In this document: one piece after another, positions 17,742 through 26,805 of the stretch | How the letters are laid out: each line of letters starts with the position of its first letter | Position numbering within the stretch: position 1 is the stretch's first letter | Source of the DNA: an uncultured Bacteroidales bacterium | GTDB taxonomy: Bacteria; Bacteroidota; Bacteroidia; Bacteroidales; P3 | Direction of reading: 5' to 3' | DNA: 35,576 nt | Assembly: GCA_900316235.1 (NCBI GenBank) | Contig: ONCC01000027.1 | Coordinates: forward strand, 1-35,576 | The notes under the pieces: generated by a model | What the model was told of the DNA's origin: nothing | What the model saw: the letters and a program-made list of their open reading frames with translations, nothing else | Databases searched by the model: none | Made by a program: the position numbers and the translations under genes

Positions 17742-18899
17742 ATGAAAACTATTTTTTCTAATGGTCTTTTCTTGGTTCTGTGTTCTTTCTTCATCCCTCT
17801 GTCGGCTCAACGGCCGTGGAACTATTCCACCTTGCAAGAGATACGTCTCGACGATGCCTATTTTGTCGATCCACCAGCTGCACTGAAGGCCAAGATTGCC
17901 CAATATACAGAGAAGACTGAGGTGCCTTACAACATTCTCTACCGCCTCTCTGTCTCTTGCAATAAAAATGGAATTCACCAGGTTCTATTCCAGTCTGACA
18001 GTATTGTCTTCACCATTCCTGAACCACTCGCCTCGGACCTTTTGCCTTACCTCGTCTCTGACCGCTATTGGCGTGAGCGTTATCGTCAGCTTCAGGATTG
18101 GGCTTTCGTCAATATGGACAATCACTACATGATTGACGTCGATACCTCCAATCACCGCTACGGCCATTTCTCACCTGTGACGTGGTTGGACTATCACTAC
18201 CAGCCATCGTCCGAATGGCCGGTATCCTTTACCATTCGCACCAACAATCACAAACAGCAAGTTCTCAGCCTGCCAGTCCTCCAGCGGTTGGCTGAGTGGG
18301 GCGCATTCACCACCGATGAGGGGCTAATGGCTTATGAGCATAGGCAAGAACAACGTCGACAAAAGGAAATTGAACGCCAGCAGGAACTCCAGCAGCAGCT
18401 TGATTCGCTCGACCGCATCAGCGAGCTGTTCGCCCGACGGGCTGACAGCATCACCGTGGTCCTGCAGCGTGACTCGATGGCTTTCGCCGAAGAACGCCTC
18501 ATGGCTGATGTACAGGCCACCAAGGACCGCATGAACCGCGACCAACTCTTTCTTATGAATGTCCGCTCAGCCCGCAGCGACTATATGTTCGGTCTTGAGT
18601 TCAATTTCTACAACTGTTTCCAGAAAACCATCACCAAGATTGAAATCACTGTCACTCCTGTTAACGCCAATGGGCAAGTGCAGCGCGATCAATTCAACCG
18701 AGACGTGCGCACCGTCCGTTGCATGGGTCCCATCCGTCCCGAATCGCCGGCACAATACATCTTCGACGAGCTTTTCTGGGACGACAAAGGTCGAATCAAA
18801 TATATGCGCGTCACTTCCGTTACCTTCCACTTCACCGACGGTACCCGCAAGAATTTCTACGGCTACGAGAAAATCCTCAAGCACACGCTGAATCAATAA
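17742..18899 (+). CDS. Secreted protein of unknown function with a coiled coil
   Basis: A 385-residue protein with a signal peptide at residues 1-22 (FSNGLFLVLCSFFIPLSAQ). The central part (about 205-265) is a long charged helix rich in Gln, Glu and Arg (RRQKEIERQQELQQQ), probably a coiled coil. The C-terminal 110 residues are rich in beta strands (YMFGLEFNFYNCFQKT; ITKIEITVTPVNANGQVQ). No enzyme motif is seen. It starts 28 bp after polA and ends next to a strong bidirectional terminator, so it is probably the last gene of the plus-strand run. It could act in the periplasm or at the surface; the function is unknown. Confidence 0.78.
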   Translation: MKTIFSNGLFLVLCSFFIPLSAQRPWNYSTLQEIRLDDAYFVDPPAALKAKIAQYTEKTEVPYNILYRLSVSCNKNGIHQVLFQSDSIVFTIPEPLASDLLPYLVSDRYWRERYRQLQDWAFVNMDNHYMIDVDTSNHRYGHFSPVTWLDYHYQPSSEWPVSFTIRTNNHKQQVLSLPVLQRLAEWGAFTTDEGLMAYEHRQEQRRQKEIERQQELQQQLDSLDRISELFARRADSITVVLQRDSMAFAEERLMADVQATKDRMNRDQLFLMNVRSARSDYMFGLEFNFYNCFQKTITKIEITVTPVNANGQVQRDQFNRDVRTVRCMGPIRPESPAQYIFDELFWDDKGRIKYMRVTSVTFHFTDGTRKNFYGYEKILKHTLNQ

Positions 18900-18900
18900 A

Positions 18901-18930
18901 AAAAGCTGCAAGCAGACACTTGCAGCTTTT
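18901..18930. terminator. Bidirectional terminator between convergent genes
   Basis: 12-bp arms AAAAGCTGCAAG and CTTGCAGCTTTT (18901-18912, 18919-18930) with a 6-nt loop. A T-rich tail follows in both directions. It lies between the stop codons of the secreted protein gene (plus) and hutH (minus). Confidence 0.9.
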
Positions 18931-18948
18931 TCTTTATTCAGGACATCC

Positions 18949-20448
18949 TTATGCGATTGTCATTTCCTGCAGGAAGCGGACGCTGGAGTGGATGTGCTTG
19001 TACATAATCTCGTCGATGTCGACGAAGTTGACGCGCTTGCGGTAGTCGGCGACCATGCTCTCAATCTTCGGGCTGCTCTTGAGGCCTTCCTGATGACGGA
19101 AGTCGAGGGCCTGAGCGGCGTTGAAGAGTTCGATGGCCAGCACGCGCTCAGTGTTCTCGCACACCTTGTAGCACTTGGTAGCGGCGTTGCCACCCATGGA
19201 GACGAGGTCTTCCTGATTCTGGCTACTGGGAATGCTGTCGACGCTGGCGGGGGTGCAGAGCTGCTTACTCTGGCTCACGATGCTGGCGGCGGCATATTGA
19301 GGAATCATGAAGCCGCTGTTGAGACCGGGCTTGGCGACGAGGAACGAGGGCAGACCGCGTTTGGCGTCGATAAGCTGGTAGGTGCGGCGTTCGCTGATGG
19401 CGCCGAGTTCGGCAACGGCGATGGCCAGGAAGTCGAGCACCATGGCGAGGGGCTCGCCGTGGAAGTGACCGCCGGAGATGACCATATCCTCGTCAGGCAG
19501 CACGATGGGGTTGTCGGTGGTGGAGTTGATCTCGGTCTCCACGACGGAAGCCACATAGCGGATGGTGTCCTTGGCGGCACCGTGCACCTGCGGGGCGCAG
19601 CGGAAGCTGTAGGGATCCTGCACGTGCTCTTTGTGACGCTTGATAATCTCGCTGCCGTCGAGCATTTCGCGCACGGCGGCGGCGGTCTCCAGCTGGCCCT
19701 TGTGGGGGCGCACCATGTGGAGGCTCTCGTAGAAGGGCTCGATGCGGCCGTCGAAGGCATCCAGAGAAAGCGAAAGCACCATGTCGGCCTGACGGCTCAG
19801 ACGGCGGGCCTTGAGGAGGCTCCATACGGCGAAGGAGCTCATGAACTGGGTGCCGTTCAGCAGGGCGAGACCCTCCTTGCTCTGCAGCTCAATGGGCTGC
19901 CAGCCCTTCTCAGCGTAAACTTCCTTCACGTCGCAGCGACGGCCTTTGTAGTACACATCGCCCATGCCGAGGATGGCGGGGAGCATCAGGTTGGCCAGGG
20001 GGCAGAGGTCGCCGCTGGCGCCGAGGGAACCCTGCTGGTAGACCACGGGAAGCACGTCGTTGTTGTAGCAGTCGATGAGGCGCTGCACGGTCTGCAGCTG
20101 GGCACCGCTGTAGCCGAAGCAGAAGTTCTGTGCCTTGAGCAGCAACATAAGACGCACCACATCATGAGGCACCTCGTCGCCGACGCCGCAGGCGTGGCTC
20201 ATCACCAGGTTCTTCTGCAGCTGGCTGAGCTGCTCCTTGCTGATGCTGATGTTGCAGAGGCTGCCGAAACCGGTGGTCACGCCGTAGATGGGCACCTTCT
20301 GGGTTTCCATCTTCTGGTTGAGGTAGTTGCGGCATTTCTCGATGCGGCGCTTGGCCTCGTCGCTCAGGGCCAGCGTCATTTTCTTATCGATAATCTCCTG
20401 AATCTTGTCCAGGGTAAGCTTTTCTTCGGGGTTGAAATGATAAATCAT
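18949..20448 (-). CDS. hutH: Histidine ammonia-lyase
   Basis: A 499-residue enzyme of the aromatic amino acid lyase family that deaminates L-histidine to urocanate, the first step of histidine use. The MIO cofactor is formed from Ala144-Ser145-Gly146 in GSLGASGDLCPLAN. The catalytic Tyr56 is in YGVTTGFGSL. Later blocks GEPLAMVLDFLAIAVAELG and SSQNQEDLVSMGGNAA are typical. Phenylalanine or tyrosine lyase activity cannot be excluded from sequence, but length and motifs best fit HutH. No hutU, hutI or hutG is nearby. No promoter is seen in the 102-bp gap upstream, so it may be read through from the zinc-ribbon and Nif3-like genes. Confidence 0.93.
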   Translation of the reverse strand: MIYHFNPEEKLTLDKIQEIIDKKMTLALSDEAKRRIEKCRNYLNQKMETQKVPIYGVTTGFGSLCNISISKEQLSQLQKNLVMSHACGVGDEVPHDVVRLMLLLKAQNFCFGYSGAQLQTVQRLIDCYNNDVLPVVYQQGSLGASGDLCPLANLMLPAILGMGDVYYKGRRCDVKEVYAEKGWQPIELQSKEGLALLNGTQFMSSFAVWSLLKARRLSRQADMVLSLSLDAFDGRIEPFYESLHMVRPHKGQLETAAAVREMLDGSEIIKRHKEHVQDPYSFRCAPQVHGAAKDTIRYVASVVETEINSTTDNPIVLPDEDMVISGGHFHGEPLAMVLDFLAIAVAELGAISERRTYQLIDAKRGLPSFLVAKPGLNSGFMIPQYAAASIVSQSKQLCTPASVDSIPSSQNQEDLVSMGGNAATKCYKVCENTERVLAIELFNAAQALDFRHQEGLKSSPKIESMVADYRKRVNFVDIDEIMYKHIHSSVRFLQEMTIA

Positions 20449-20450
20449 GG

Positions 20451-20548
20451 TTTAAGGTTTAAAGTTTAAGGTTTAAAGTTTTTTATGGTCGGCGGTTTCC
20501 GGCTTTGGGCTGCGTAGCATCCTTAAACCTTAAACCGTAAACCGTAAA
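20451..20548. repeat. Inverted pair of heptamer tandem arrays
   Basis: Four heptamers TTTAAGG/TTTAAAG (20451-20478) face four heptamers CCTTAAA/CCGTAAA (20521-20548) across a 42-bp spacer. The two arrays are largely complementary and could pair as a long imperfect stem. They fill the gap between hutH and the zinc-ribbon gene. Confidence 0.8.
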
Positions 20549-20550
20549 CT

Positions 20551-21372
20551 TTATTTCTCCAAGTTGGCTTTGGCTTTGGCGGCGATGTCGTCGTCGACGA
20601 GGATACGTCCGCAGTTCTCGCAGACGATGACCTTCTTGTGCATTTTGATTTCCATCTGACGCTGGGGCGGGATGTTGCTGAAGCAGCCACCGCAGGAGTC
20701 GCGGTCGATGGTGACCACGGCCAGACCGTTGCGGGCGGCGCTACGGATGCGCTTGTAAGCCGTCAGGTAGCGTTCGTCGATAAACTGTTCCTGTTCCTTC
20801 GATTTCTCGCGCAAGCGCTTCTCATCCTTCTCGGTTTCGGAGATGATAGAGGTCAGCTCCTCGCGTTTGGCGTCGAGGTCTTTGGAGCGGCTCTCCACCA
20901 ATGTCTTGGCGGCGGCGATGTGCTCCTTGAGTTCTTTCACTTTGGCGGCACCTTCCTTGTTCTTGCGCTCACAAAGCTGAATCTCTAGGTTCTGGAACTC
21001 GATCTCCTTGGCCAGGGATTCGTATTCGCGGTTGTTGCGCACATTGTCCTGCTGTTTCTTGTACTTCTTGATTTGTTCCTCATGGTCGGCCACCTCGGCG
21101 TTGCGGGCTTTGTTGGCAGCTTCGGTCTCCTTGATGTCGTTGGTGAAATTCTCGATGCGGGTGTTGAGACCGGCGATTTCGTCTTCGAGGTCCTGAACAG
21201 CCTGGGGGAGTTCGCCGCGGATAATCTGAATCTTGTCAATCTCGCTGTCCACACTCTGGAGGGTGTAGAGGGCGACGAGGCGCTTTTCGATGGCCAGATC
21301 CACATCGGGACGCTGGATGGGGGTGGGTTCCACCTTGGCTTCTGCTTTTTTGGTGCTGACTTTCTTTGCCAT
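20551..21372 (-). CDS. Coiled-coil protein with C-terminal C4 zinc ribbon (DUF164-type)
   Basis: A 273-residue cytoplasmic protein: a Lys/Ala-rich N-terminus, then about 150 residues of coiled coil (LQSVDSEIDKIQIIRGELP to about 200), then a zinc ribbon with CGGC and CENC pairs (DSCGGCFSNIPPQ, VIVCENCGRIL). This is the zf-RING_7/DUF164 layout, a family with nucleic-acid-binding and chaperone-like roles in the examples studied. I chose the ATG at 21372 (MAKKVSTKKAEAK) over an in-frame ATG at 21399 because the extra residues are an AT-rich spacer. It follows the Nif3-like gene by 27 bp, a pairing common in bacteria that suggests a functional link. Confidence 0.88.
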   Translation of the reverse strand: MAKKVSTKKAEAKVEPTPIQRPDVDLAIEKRLVALYTLQSVDSEIDKIQIIRGELPQAVQDLEDEIAGLNTRIENFTNDIKETEAANKARNAEVADHEEQIKKYKKQQDNVRNNREYESLAKEIEFQNLEIQLCERKNKEGAAKVKELKEHIAAAKTLVESRSKDLDAKREELTSIISETEKDEKRLREKSKEQEQFIDERYLTAYKRIRSAARNGLAVVTIDRDSCGGCFSNIPPQRQMEIKMHKKVIVCENCGRILVDDDIAAKAKANLEK

Positions 21373-21399
21373 TTTTATATATATTATATTATTTTTCAA

Positions 21400-22194
21400 T
21401 CAAATATATTGAATTAGCGAGGCTTGGCTCTCGGAAATTCGGCATGCAAAGTTACTAAATTTTTCTGATATGACGCGAGAAATTATTTCTTTTGCAAACT
21501 GTTCGGTCTCGTAGTGGCCGGCATCGGCCAGGATGATGCGCCCCTCGGCGCGTTGGAAGTCGTGGTATTTCAGGTCGGCGGTGAGGTAGAGGTCGGCCTT
21601 CGCGGCAATGGCGTCGGGGATGAATTCCGACCCACTGCCACCGCAGAGTGCCACTCGGCGCACTTCCTGTTTAGGGTCGTGCTTCGAAGTGCGTATCGAT
21701 GGCTGTCCAGTCAATTTCTTGATTTTCAGAAGGAATTTATCAGCCTCCGTCTCTTTCGGCAACATGCCCACCATACCGGCACCGATATTATCAACAGATG
21801 ACTGCCGCAAAATGCGGCAATCTTTCAATCCCAGCTTTTCGGCAAGGATGCCGTTCACCCCCCAGGGCAGGTTGTCGAGGTTGGTGTGGGCGGCATAGAC
21901 GGATATCTTGTTCTTTATCAGCTTTAGGACTATCCGTCCCGCCTCGGTGCGGTCGGTAATGCGTTTGATACCGCTGAAAATGAAGGGGTGGTGAGTGACG
22001 ATGAGGTTAAGCCCCTCGTTCACAGCTTCCTCTACCACCGCAGAGGTTAAGTCAAGCGCCACGAGTGTCCCACTGTAGGATATCGTGCTATCACCCAGGA
22101 GGAAGCCTGCGTTGTCGTAGTCTTCCTGCAGTTCAGGACGGAATGTTTTGTCGAGGAAATTTATTACTTCGCCAATCGATATCTTTTTATTCAT
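21400..22194 (-). CDS. Nif3-like dinuclear metal centre protein
   Basis: A 264-residue protein of the Nif3/YbgI family, a toroidal hexamer with a dinuclear metal site, often annotated as GTP cyclohydrolase 1 type 2-like. The metal ligands are visible in VTHHPFIFSG, HTNLDN and ADAGHYETE. Its length fits the short form without the inserted PII-like domain. Biochemical function is uncertain. The start is the ATG at 22194. It is the first gene of a probable operon with the zinc-ribbon protein and possibly hutH. Its upstream gap holds a TACCAAC palindrome and the terminator of the M13 peptidase gene. Confidence 0.9.
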   Translation of the reverse strand: MNKKISIGEVINFLDKTFRPELQEDYDNAGFLLGDSTISYSGTLVALDLTSAVVEEAVNEGLNLIVTHHPFIFSGIKRITDRTEAGRIVLKLIKNKISVYAAHTNLDNLPWGVNGILAEKLGLKDCRILRQSSVDNIGAGMVGMLPKETEADKFLLKIKKLTGQPSIRTSKHDPKQEVRRVALCGGSGSEFIPDAIAAKADLYLTADLKYHDFQRAEGRIILADAGHYETEQFAKEIISRVISEKFSNFACRISESQASLIQYI

Positions 22195-22335
22195 AGTTTC
22201 TGTTTTTAACTTTTCACATTACTTCTTTCTCCGGAATTTTAACATTTCTAACGCCGAAAACACCAAAATATTGCCCAATTTGGCGGTTAAAACGCAAGTA
22301 TCTGAAAACTAGCTATCAACTACCTACCATCTACC

Positions 22336-22387
22336 TACCAACGCCCTACCAACTCCTACTATGGTAGGAGTTGGTAGGGCGTTGGTA
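22336..22387. repeat. 24-bp inverted repeat (TACCAAC palindrome family, copy 2)
   Basis: Perfect 24-bp arms at 22336-22359 and 22364-22387 around TATG. The core ACCAACTCCTAC is the same as at 4977-5028. It sits between the Nif3-like gene and the terminator of the M13 peptidase gene. Confidence 0.9.
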
Positions 22388-22420
22388 GGGTCTTCGTAGG
22401 GTGTTTTGTCTAAGTAAATG

Positions 22421-22458
22421 TTAAAAAAAGCCGCCCCGAAACCGGAGCGGCTTTTTAA
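22421..22458 (-). terminator. Terminator of the M13 peptidase gene
   Basis: On the minus strand, AAAAAGCCGC pairs with GCGGCTTTTT as part of a GC-rich stem with one mismatch and a short loop, followed by a T run. It begins 18 bp after the M13 stop codon. Confidence 0.88.
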
Positions 22459-22475
22459 CATTTGGCAGGCAATGA

Positions 22476-24536
22476 CTACCACAGTTGGACACGTTTCTCG
22501 GGGGCGAGCCACATGCCGTCGCCTTCCTTGATGCCGAAGGCCTCGATGAACTCGGAGACCTGGGGCAGGGCGACATTGACGCGGTTGCGGCCCAGGGAGT
22601 GGACATCCATCTGGGTGAGCTGCAGGGCAGCGGCGGGACGGATGTTGCTGGCCCACACGGCGGCATAGGCCAGGAAGAAGCGCTGCTCGGGAGTGAAGTT
22701 GTCCATCTTCTCCTTGTTGACCTGCTTCTTGGCCATGGCGTTCTGCATGGCGAGGTAGCTCACGTGGAGGCCACCGTTGTCGGCGATGTTCTCACCGAGG
22801 GTCAGCTCGCCATTGCCATGGATGAGACCGCCATACTCGGGGTCGTCGAGGGCGACGCAGTTGTTGAAGGCGTCGATGAGGGTCTGTTTGTTGTTGTCGA
22901 AGTTCTTGGCGTCCTCTTCGCTCCACCAGTCGTTCAGGTTGCCGTTCTCGTCATACTGGCGGCCCTGGTCGTCGAAGCCGTGGGTCAGCTCGTGGCCGAT
23001 GACCACGCCGATGGCACCGTAGTTGGCGGCTTCGTCAGCATTCATGTTGAAGAAGGGGGGCTGCAGGATGGCAGCGGGGAAGCAAATCTCGTTGGTGGTG
23101 GGGTTGTAGTAGGCGTTGACGGTCTGCGGGGTCATGAGCCACTCGTCCTTGTCGACGGGTTTGTTGATTTTGCTGAACATATAGGCCATGTCAAACTCGT
23201 TGCTGCGCACCACATTGGCGTAGTAGCTGTCGTTCTTGATTTCGAGGCCGCTGTAGTCGCGCCATTTGTTGGGGTAGCCAATCTTGATGTAGATAGTGGA
23301 GAGTTTCTTGTGGGCGTTGGCCTTGGTGGCATCGGTCATCCATTCGGCCATGTCGATGCGCTGGCCGAGGGCCTCGATGAGGTTGTTGACGAGGGTTTCC
23401 ATGCGGGTCTTGGCCTCAGCGGGGAAGTATTTCTCCACGTAGAGCTGGCCGAGGGCCTCACCCATGGCACCTTCCACGGTGCTGGTGACGCGTTTCCAGC
23501 GCGGACGGTTCTCCTCGCGGCCGCTCATCAGCTTGCCGAAGAAGTCGAAGCTGGCATTCACGAAGTCGTCGCTCAAGTAGCTGGCGGCACCCAGAATCTC
23601 ATGCCAGGCGAAGTAGGCTTTCAGGGTCTCCACGTCGGCATCTTTCATCACTTTGTTCACCTCGGTGAAGTACTTGGGCTGGGCGATGTTGAAACTCTTC
23701 ATGCCTTTCATGATGCCCATGGTCTCGAAGTAGCCCTTCCAGTCGATATTGGGGGCGAACTTGACGGCCTCGTCCACCGTGTAGCGGTTGAAGGTGCCCT
23801 GCGGGTCGCGGTTCTCGAGCTTGGTATTCATGGCCTTGGCCAGACGGGTCTCGAAAGCCATCACGCTCTGAGCCAGTTTGTCGGCTTTCTTGCCGCTGAG
23901 CTTGTCGTAGCCGCTCATGGCGAAAAGCTTGTTCATCAGGTCGACATAGCCGGCACGGATGTTCTTGTTGTTGCCCTCGTCAAGGAGGTAGTAGTCGCGG
24001 TCGCCGAGACCGAGGCCACCCTGGTAGGCCCAGGCGATGCACTGCTTGGCATCGTCCTTGTCAGCCTCACCGAAGACACCAAACAACACGGTGTTGCCGC
24101 GTTTGTGCATCTTCAGAAGCTCGTTCCAGGCATCCTCGCGAGTCTTCACGCTGTTGATTTCCTCCAGGTAGGGGGTCAGCGGGGCCACACCGTCGGCTTG
24201 CAGCTTGGCGCTGTCCATACCGATGTTGTACATCGTGGCAATTTTGTCGGCCAGCGAGCCGGCTTCGTTCTTGTTCTTGCTGACGCTGTCGATGATGTCG
24301 TTGACATTCTTCAGAGCGTTCTCGGCCAGCACGTCGAAGGCGCCGTAGCGGCTGTGCTCGGCATCGAGGGGGTTCTTGGCCATCCAGCCGCCGCAGGCAA
24401 ACTGGTAGAAGTCGTCCTCAAGACGGGCCGTGGTGTCGAAATTGTCAGGGTCGATGCCCGATGTGAGCTGGGCTTTGTTCTGACAACCGGTGGCGATAAC
24501 TGCCATAGTTGCAATACTTAACAATGTCTTTTTCAT
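22476..24536 (-). CDS. pepO: M13 family metalloendopeptidase, lipoprotein
   Basis: A 686-residue neprilysin-like zinc endopeptidase. The N-terminus is a lipoprotein signal peptide with the lipobox IATGC, lipidated at Cys18, so the enzyme is probably anchored to a membrane facing the periplasm or outside. The zinc site is HELTH at 515-519 plus Glu582 in GENIADNGG. The NAYYNPTTNEICFPAAILQPPFF stretch before it is the typical M13 substrate-binding segment. The C-terminus ends in RVQLW, close to the canonical CxVW end. It carries its own promoter and terminator and so is probably monocistronic. Substrates (small peptides) are not deducible. Confidence 0.95.
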   Translation of the reverse strand: MKKTLLSIATMAVIATGCQNKAQLTSGIDPDNFDTTARLEDDFYQFACGGWMAKNPLDAEHSRYGAFDVLAENALKNVNDIIDSVSKNKNEAGSLADKIATMYNIGMDSAKLQADGVAPLTPYLEEINSVKTREDAWNELLKMHKRGNTVLFGVFGEADKDDAKQCIAWAYQGGLGLGDRDYYLLDEGNNKNIRAGYVDLMNKLFAMSGYDKLSGKKADKLAQSVMAFETRLAKAMNTKLENRDPQGTFNRYTVDEAVKFAPNIDWKGYFETMGIMKGMKSFNIAQPKYFTEVNKVMKDADVETLKAYFAWHEILGAASYLSDDFVNASFDFFGKLMSGREENRPRWKRVTSTVEGAMGEALGQLYVEKYFPAEAKTRMETLVNNLIEALGQRIDMAEWMTDATKANAHKKLSTIYIKIGYPNKWRDYSGLEIKNDSYYANVVRSNEFDMAYMFSKINKPVDKDEWLMTPQTVNAYYNPTTNEICFPAAILQPPFFNMNADEAANYGAIGVVIGHELTHGFDDQGRQYDENGNLNDWWSEEDAKNFDNNKQTLIDAFNNCVALDDPEYGGLIHGNGELTLGENIADNGGLHVSYLAMQNAMAKKQVNKEKMDNFTPEQRFFLAYAAVWASNIRPAAALQLTQMDVHSLGRNRVNVALPQVSEFIEAFGIKEGDGMWLAPEKRVQLW

Positions 24537-24571
24537 TTAAATGTTTTTATTTGTTGTTTCTAAAGTAAAAT

Positions 24572-24604
24572 GCAAAAGTACAAACTTTCAGCCAATTGAC
24601 CAAA
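24572..24604 (-). promoter_or_regulatory. Bacteroidota-type promoter for the M13 peptidase gene
   Basis: On the minus strand: TTTG (24604-24601), a 20-bp gap, then TACTTTTGC (24580-24572). It matches the consensus and lies in the 74-bp gap after the helicase gene. The leader is about 30 nt. Confidence 0.75.
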
Positions 24605-24610
24605 TTTTTT

Positions 24611-26716
24611 TTACTGGTCGTACTGTTGGCCGCTTTCGAGGTACTCGGCTACGAGGGAGAGGAGATCTTTGCCGTATTTTTCCACGGTTTTGGGTCCCAC
24701 GCCAAGCTGCTTTTTGAGTTCCGGCAGGGTGCGTGGCATGTTGGTGGCAATGGAATGGAGTGCCTTTTGCTGCAGTATGTTGTAGGCTGGCACATGCTCC
24801 TCTTTGGCCTTTGCGGCGCGCCACTGGCGGATGAGGGTGGCGAGGTCGTTGTTGATGTCTTCGGAGCCTGCCTGTTTTTCTGCTTTGCTGCTTTTTGACG
24901 ATTTCTTCTCGTCGCTCATCATCGCGTTAACCTTGGCCTTCTGCACTGCCTGCACGCTGTATCCTTTTTCTTTGACAGTGCGGAGACAGGAAATTTTGAC
25001 TTTCAGCGCTTCCGACAACTCTTTGCCCGATTCTTCCACATTTTTTGCGGTTTCTTTGTTGTCGATTTCCACCTCCAAAAGGGCAGGAAGATGGGCATTG
25101 AAAAGGGCCAGTTGCGCGAGGTAGTATTCGGCACCTTTCCGTGCGCGGTCGTTTTGGTCGGATTCGTCGAGGCGCATCAACTGGTTTTTGAATTTCTCGC
25201 TGACGGATTGAAGGTCGAGGAGTTTGGAGATATGTGTGTTGAGGCTGGAGAGTTGCTCGGGGTAGATATTTTTGAGTTTGTTGTAGTGCTCCTGCAGGCG
25301 TTCGACGAGACGCATCAGGTCGTCTATGCCAAAGAGTTCCATGAGTTTGTCCAGACGGTATTGCCTCTCATATTCGGGGGCAGCCTCGGTGGTTTGCTCG
25401 AAGGAGGGTTGGCTGCTGACGAATTGGCTGACGCTGACGTCGTCGAAGGCCACGCCGGCGGTCAAGGGAGTGCTGAGGGAGAGGCCCTCGAGGGTACGGC
25501 AGCGGCTAAGGGCCACGTAGACCTGACCGAAGGCAAAGGCGTCGGCGGCATCGATAACCACGCGGTCAAAGGTGAGACCTTGCGCCTTGTGGATGGTGAC
25601 GGCCCATGCCGCCTGCAGGGGGTACTGGCTGAAGGTGCCCTCCACCTCCTGTTCTATCTCGTTGGTTTTGGCGTTGAGCTTGTAACGCAAACTCTCCCAT
25701 GTCTCGCGGCCGGTGAGGATGGTGTCGCCATCGTCGTTGACGACCTCGATATAGTCTTTCTTTTCCTCATCGTCATAGCGGAATCCGGTGACGGTGCCCA
25801 GCATGCCGTTGTAGTAGCGGTGGCCGCCGGAGGAGTCGTTCTTTACGAACATCACGCGCTCACCAATCTTTATCTCAAGGGTGCGGTCGCAGGGGAGCGA
25901 TTTTTCGGGGAAGTTTCCTTTTAGGAGGGCCTCGAAGGTGCGTTGCTCACCCTTCAGTGCCTCCATGTGACGTCGGTTGATGGCGTCGGCTTGCCGGTTG
26001 TGGGTGGTCAGTGTGATGGCATCTTTCTGTTGTGGCGCATTGACACGGGCGTTGAGCTTGCTCAATGTCTCGGCGTCGATGTTGTTGTCGCGCACATGGT
26101 TAAGGAGGTCGACGAAGGTGGCATCCTGTTGGCGGTAGACGGTGGTAAGTTCGATGGTGACGTAGGGTATCCGCTGTAATGCCTTGCTGGCGAAGAAGTA
26201 GGGAGTGGGGTAGACCTGCTGCATATAACTCTTTTCGGCCTCCGTCACCACGGGCGAGAGCTGGTGCACGTCGCCAATCATCAATAGTTGAACGCCACCG
26301 AAGGGACGGGAGGAGCGGCGGTAGCGCCGCAACACCATGTCGATGGCATCGAGGAGGTCGGCACGCACCATCGATATCTCGTCGATGATGAGCAGCTCCA
26401 GTGTACGTATGACGTTGAGCTTGTTCTTGCTGAGTGACTTGAACTTGTCGGGCAGTTGGTACTCGGTCACCAACTCCTTGACATCGGGCAGGTAGGGGTC
26501 GAAGGGGAGCTGGAAGAAGGAGTGGATGGTGACGCCGCCGGCATTGATGGCCGCTACGCCTGTGGGGGCCACGATGGCGTGACGTTTGGGGCAGCGTGCC
26601 GCTATTTCCCGCAGGAAGGTCGTCTTGCCGGTGCCCGCCTTGCCGGTCAGGAACACCGACACGCCTGTCTGCTCCACATAACGGCGTGCCAGTTCTATCT
26701 GTGGGTTGGTTTCCAT
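24611..26716 (-). CDS. PIF1-like helicase with C-terminal HRDC-like domain
   Basis: A 701-residue superfamily 1B DNA helicase. Walker A is GKAGTGKTT (25-33), followed by APTGVAAINAGG, Walker B LLIIDEIS (108-115), the GDVHQLSPV motif III, and the UvrD-like C-terminal VTIHKAQGLTF and FGQVYVALSRC motifs. After a charged Lys/Glu/Ser-rich linker, the last 70 residues (VPAYNILQQKALHSIA, LGVGPKTVEKYG) look like an HRDC domain, as in RecQ. PIF1 enzymes unwind G-quadruplex and forked DNA. The start is the ATG at 26716, about 30 bp from a consensus promoter. Transcription is divergent from the AlaX-like gene. Confidence 0.92.
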   Translation of the reverse strand: METNPQIELARRYVEQTGVSVFLTGKAGTGKTTFLREIAARCPKRHAIVAPTGVAAINAGGVTIHSFFQLPFDPYLPDVKELVTEYQLPDKFKSLSKNKLNVIRTLELLIIDEISMVRADLLDAIDMVLRRYRRSSRPFGGVQLLMIGDVHQLSPVVTEAEKSYMQQVYPTPYFFASKALQRIPYVTIELTTVYRQQDATFVDLLNHVRDNNIDAETLSKLNARVNAPQQKDAITLTTHNRQADAINRRHMEALKGEQRTFEALLKGNFPEKSLPCDRTLEIKIGERVMFVKNDSSGGHRYYNGMLGTVTGFRYDDEEKKDYIEVVNDDGDTILTGRETWESLRYKLNAKTNEIEQEVEGTFSQYPLQAAWAVTIHKAQGLTFDRVVIDAADAFAFGQVYVALSRCRTLEGLSLSTPLTAGVAFDDVSVSQFVSSQPSFEQTTEAAPEYERQYRLDKLMELFGIDDLMRLVERLQEHYNKLKNIYPEQLSSLNTHISKLLDLQSVSEKFKNQLMRLDESDQNDRARKGAEYYLAQLALFNAHLPALLEVEIDNKETAKNVEESGKELSEALKVKISCLRTVKEKGYSVQAVQKAKVNAMMSDEKKSSKSSKAEKQAGSEDINNDLATLIRQWRAAKAKEEHVPAYNILQQKALHSIATNMPRTLPELKKQLGVGPKTVEKYGKDLLSLVAEYLESGQQYDQ

Positions 26717-26743
26717 AAACTTTTTCTTTAATGTGAATTGGCT

Positions 26744-26775
26744 GCAAAAGTACTATATTTATTTGAACTGGCAAA
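26744..26775 (-). promoter_or_regulatory. Bacteroidota-type promoter for the helicase gene
   Basis: On the minus strand: TTTG (26775-26772), a 19-bp gap, then TACTTTTGC (26752-26744). The predicted transcript starts about 20 nt before the ATG at 26716. Confidence 0.75.
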
Positions 26776-26805
26776 ATATTATTGTTGTTGATGCGTTATT
26801 TTAAC

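Noticed and set aside
18988..20469. A 493-codon open frame on the plus strand over hutH
   Set aside because: Shadow of hutH; the translation is repetitive Gly/Val/His/Ala, and the minus strand has the MIO motif and correct length.
22485..24521. A 678-codon open frame on the plus strand over the M13 peptidase gene
   Set aside because: Shadow of the M13 gene, with low-complexity Val/Gly/His-rich translation and no domain. The minus-strand gene has all catalytic motifs, a promoter and a terminator.
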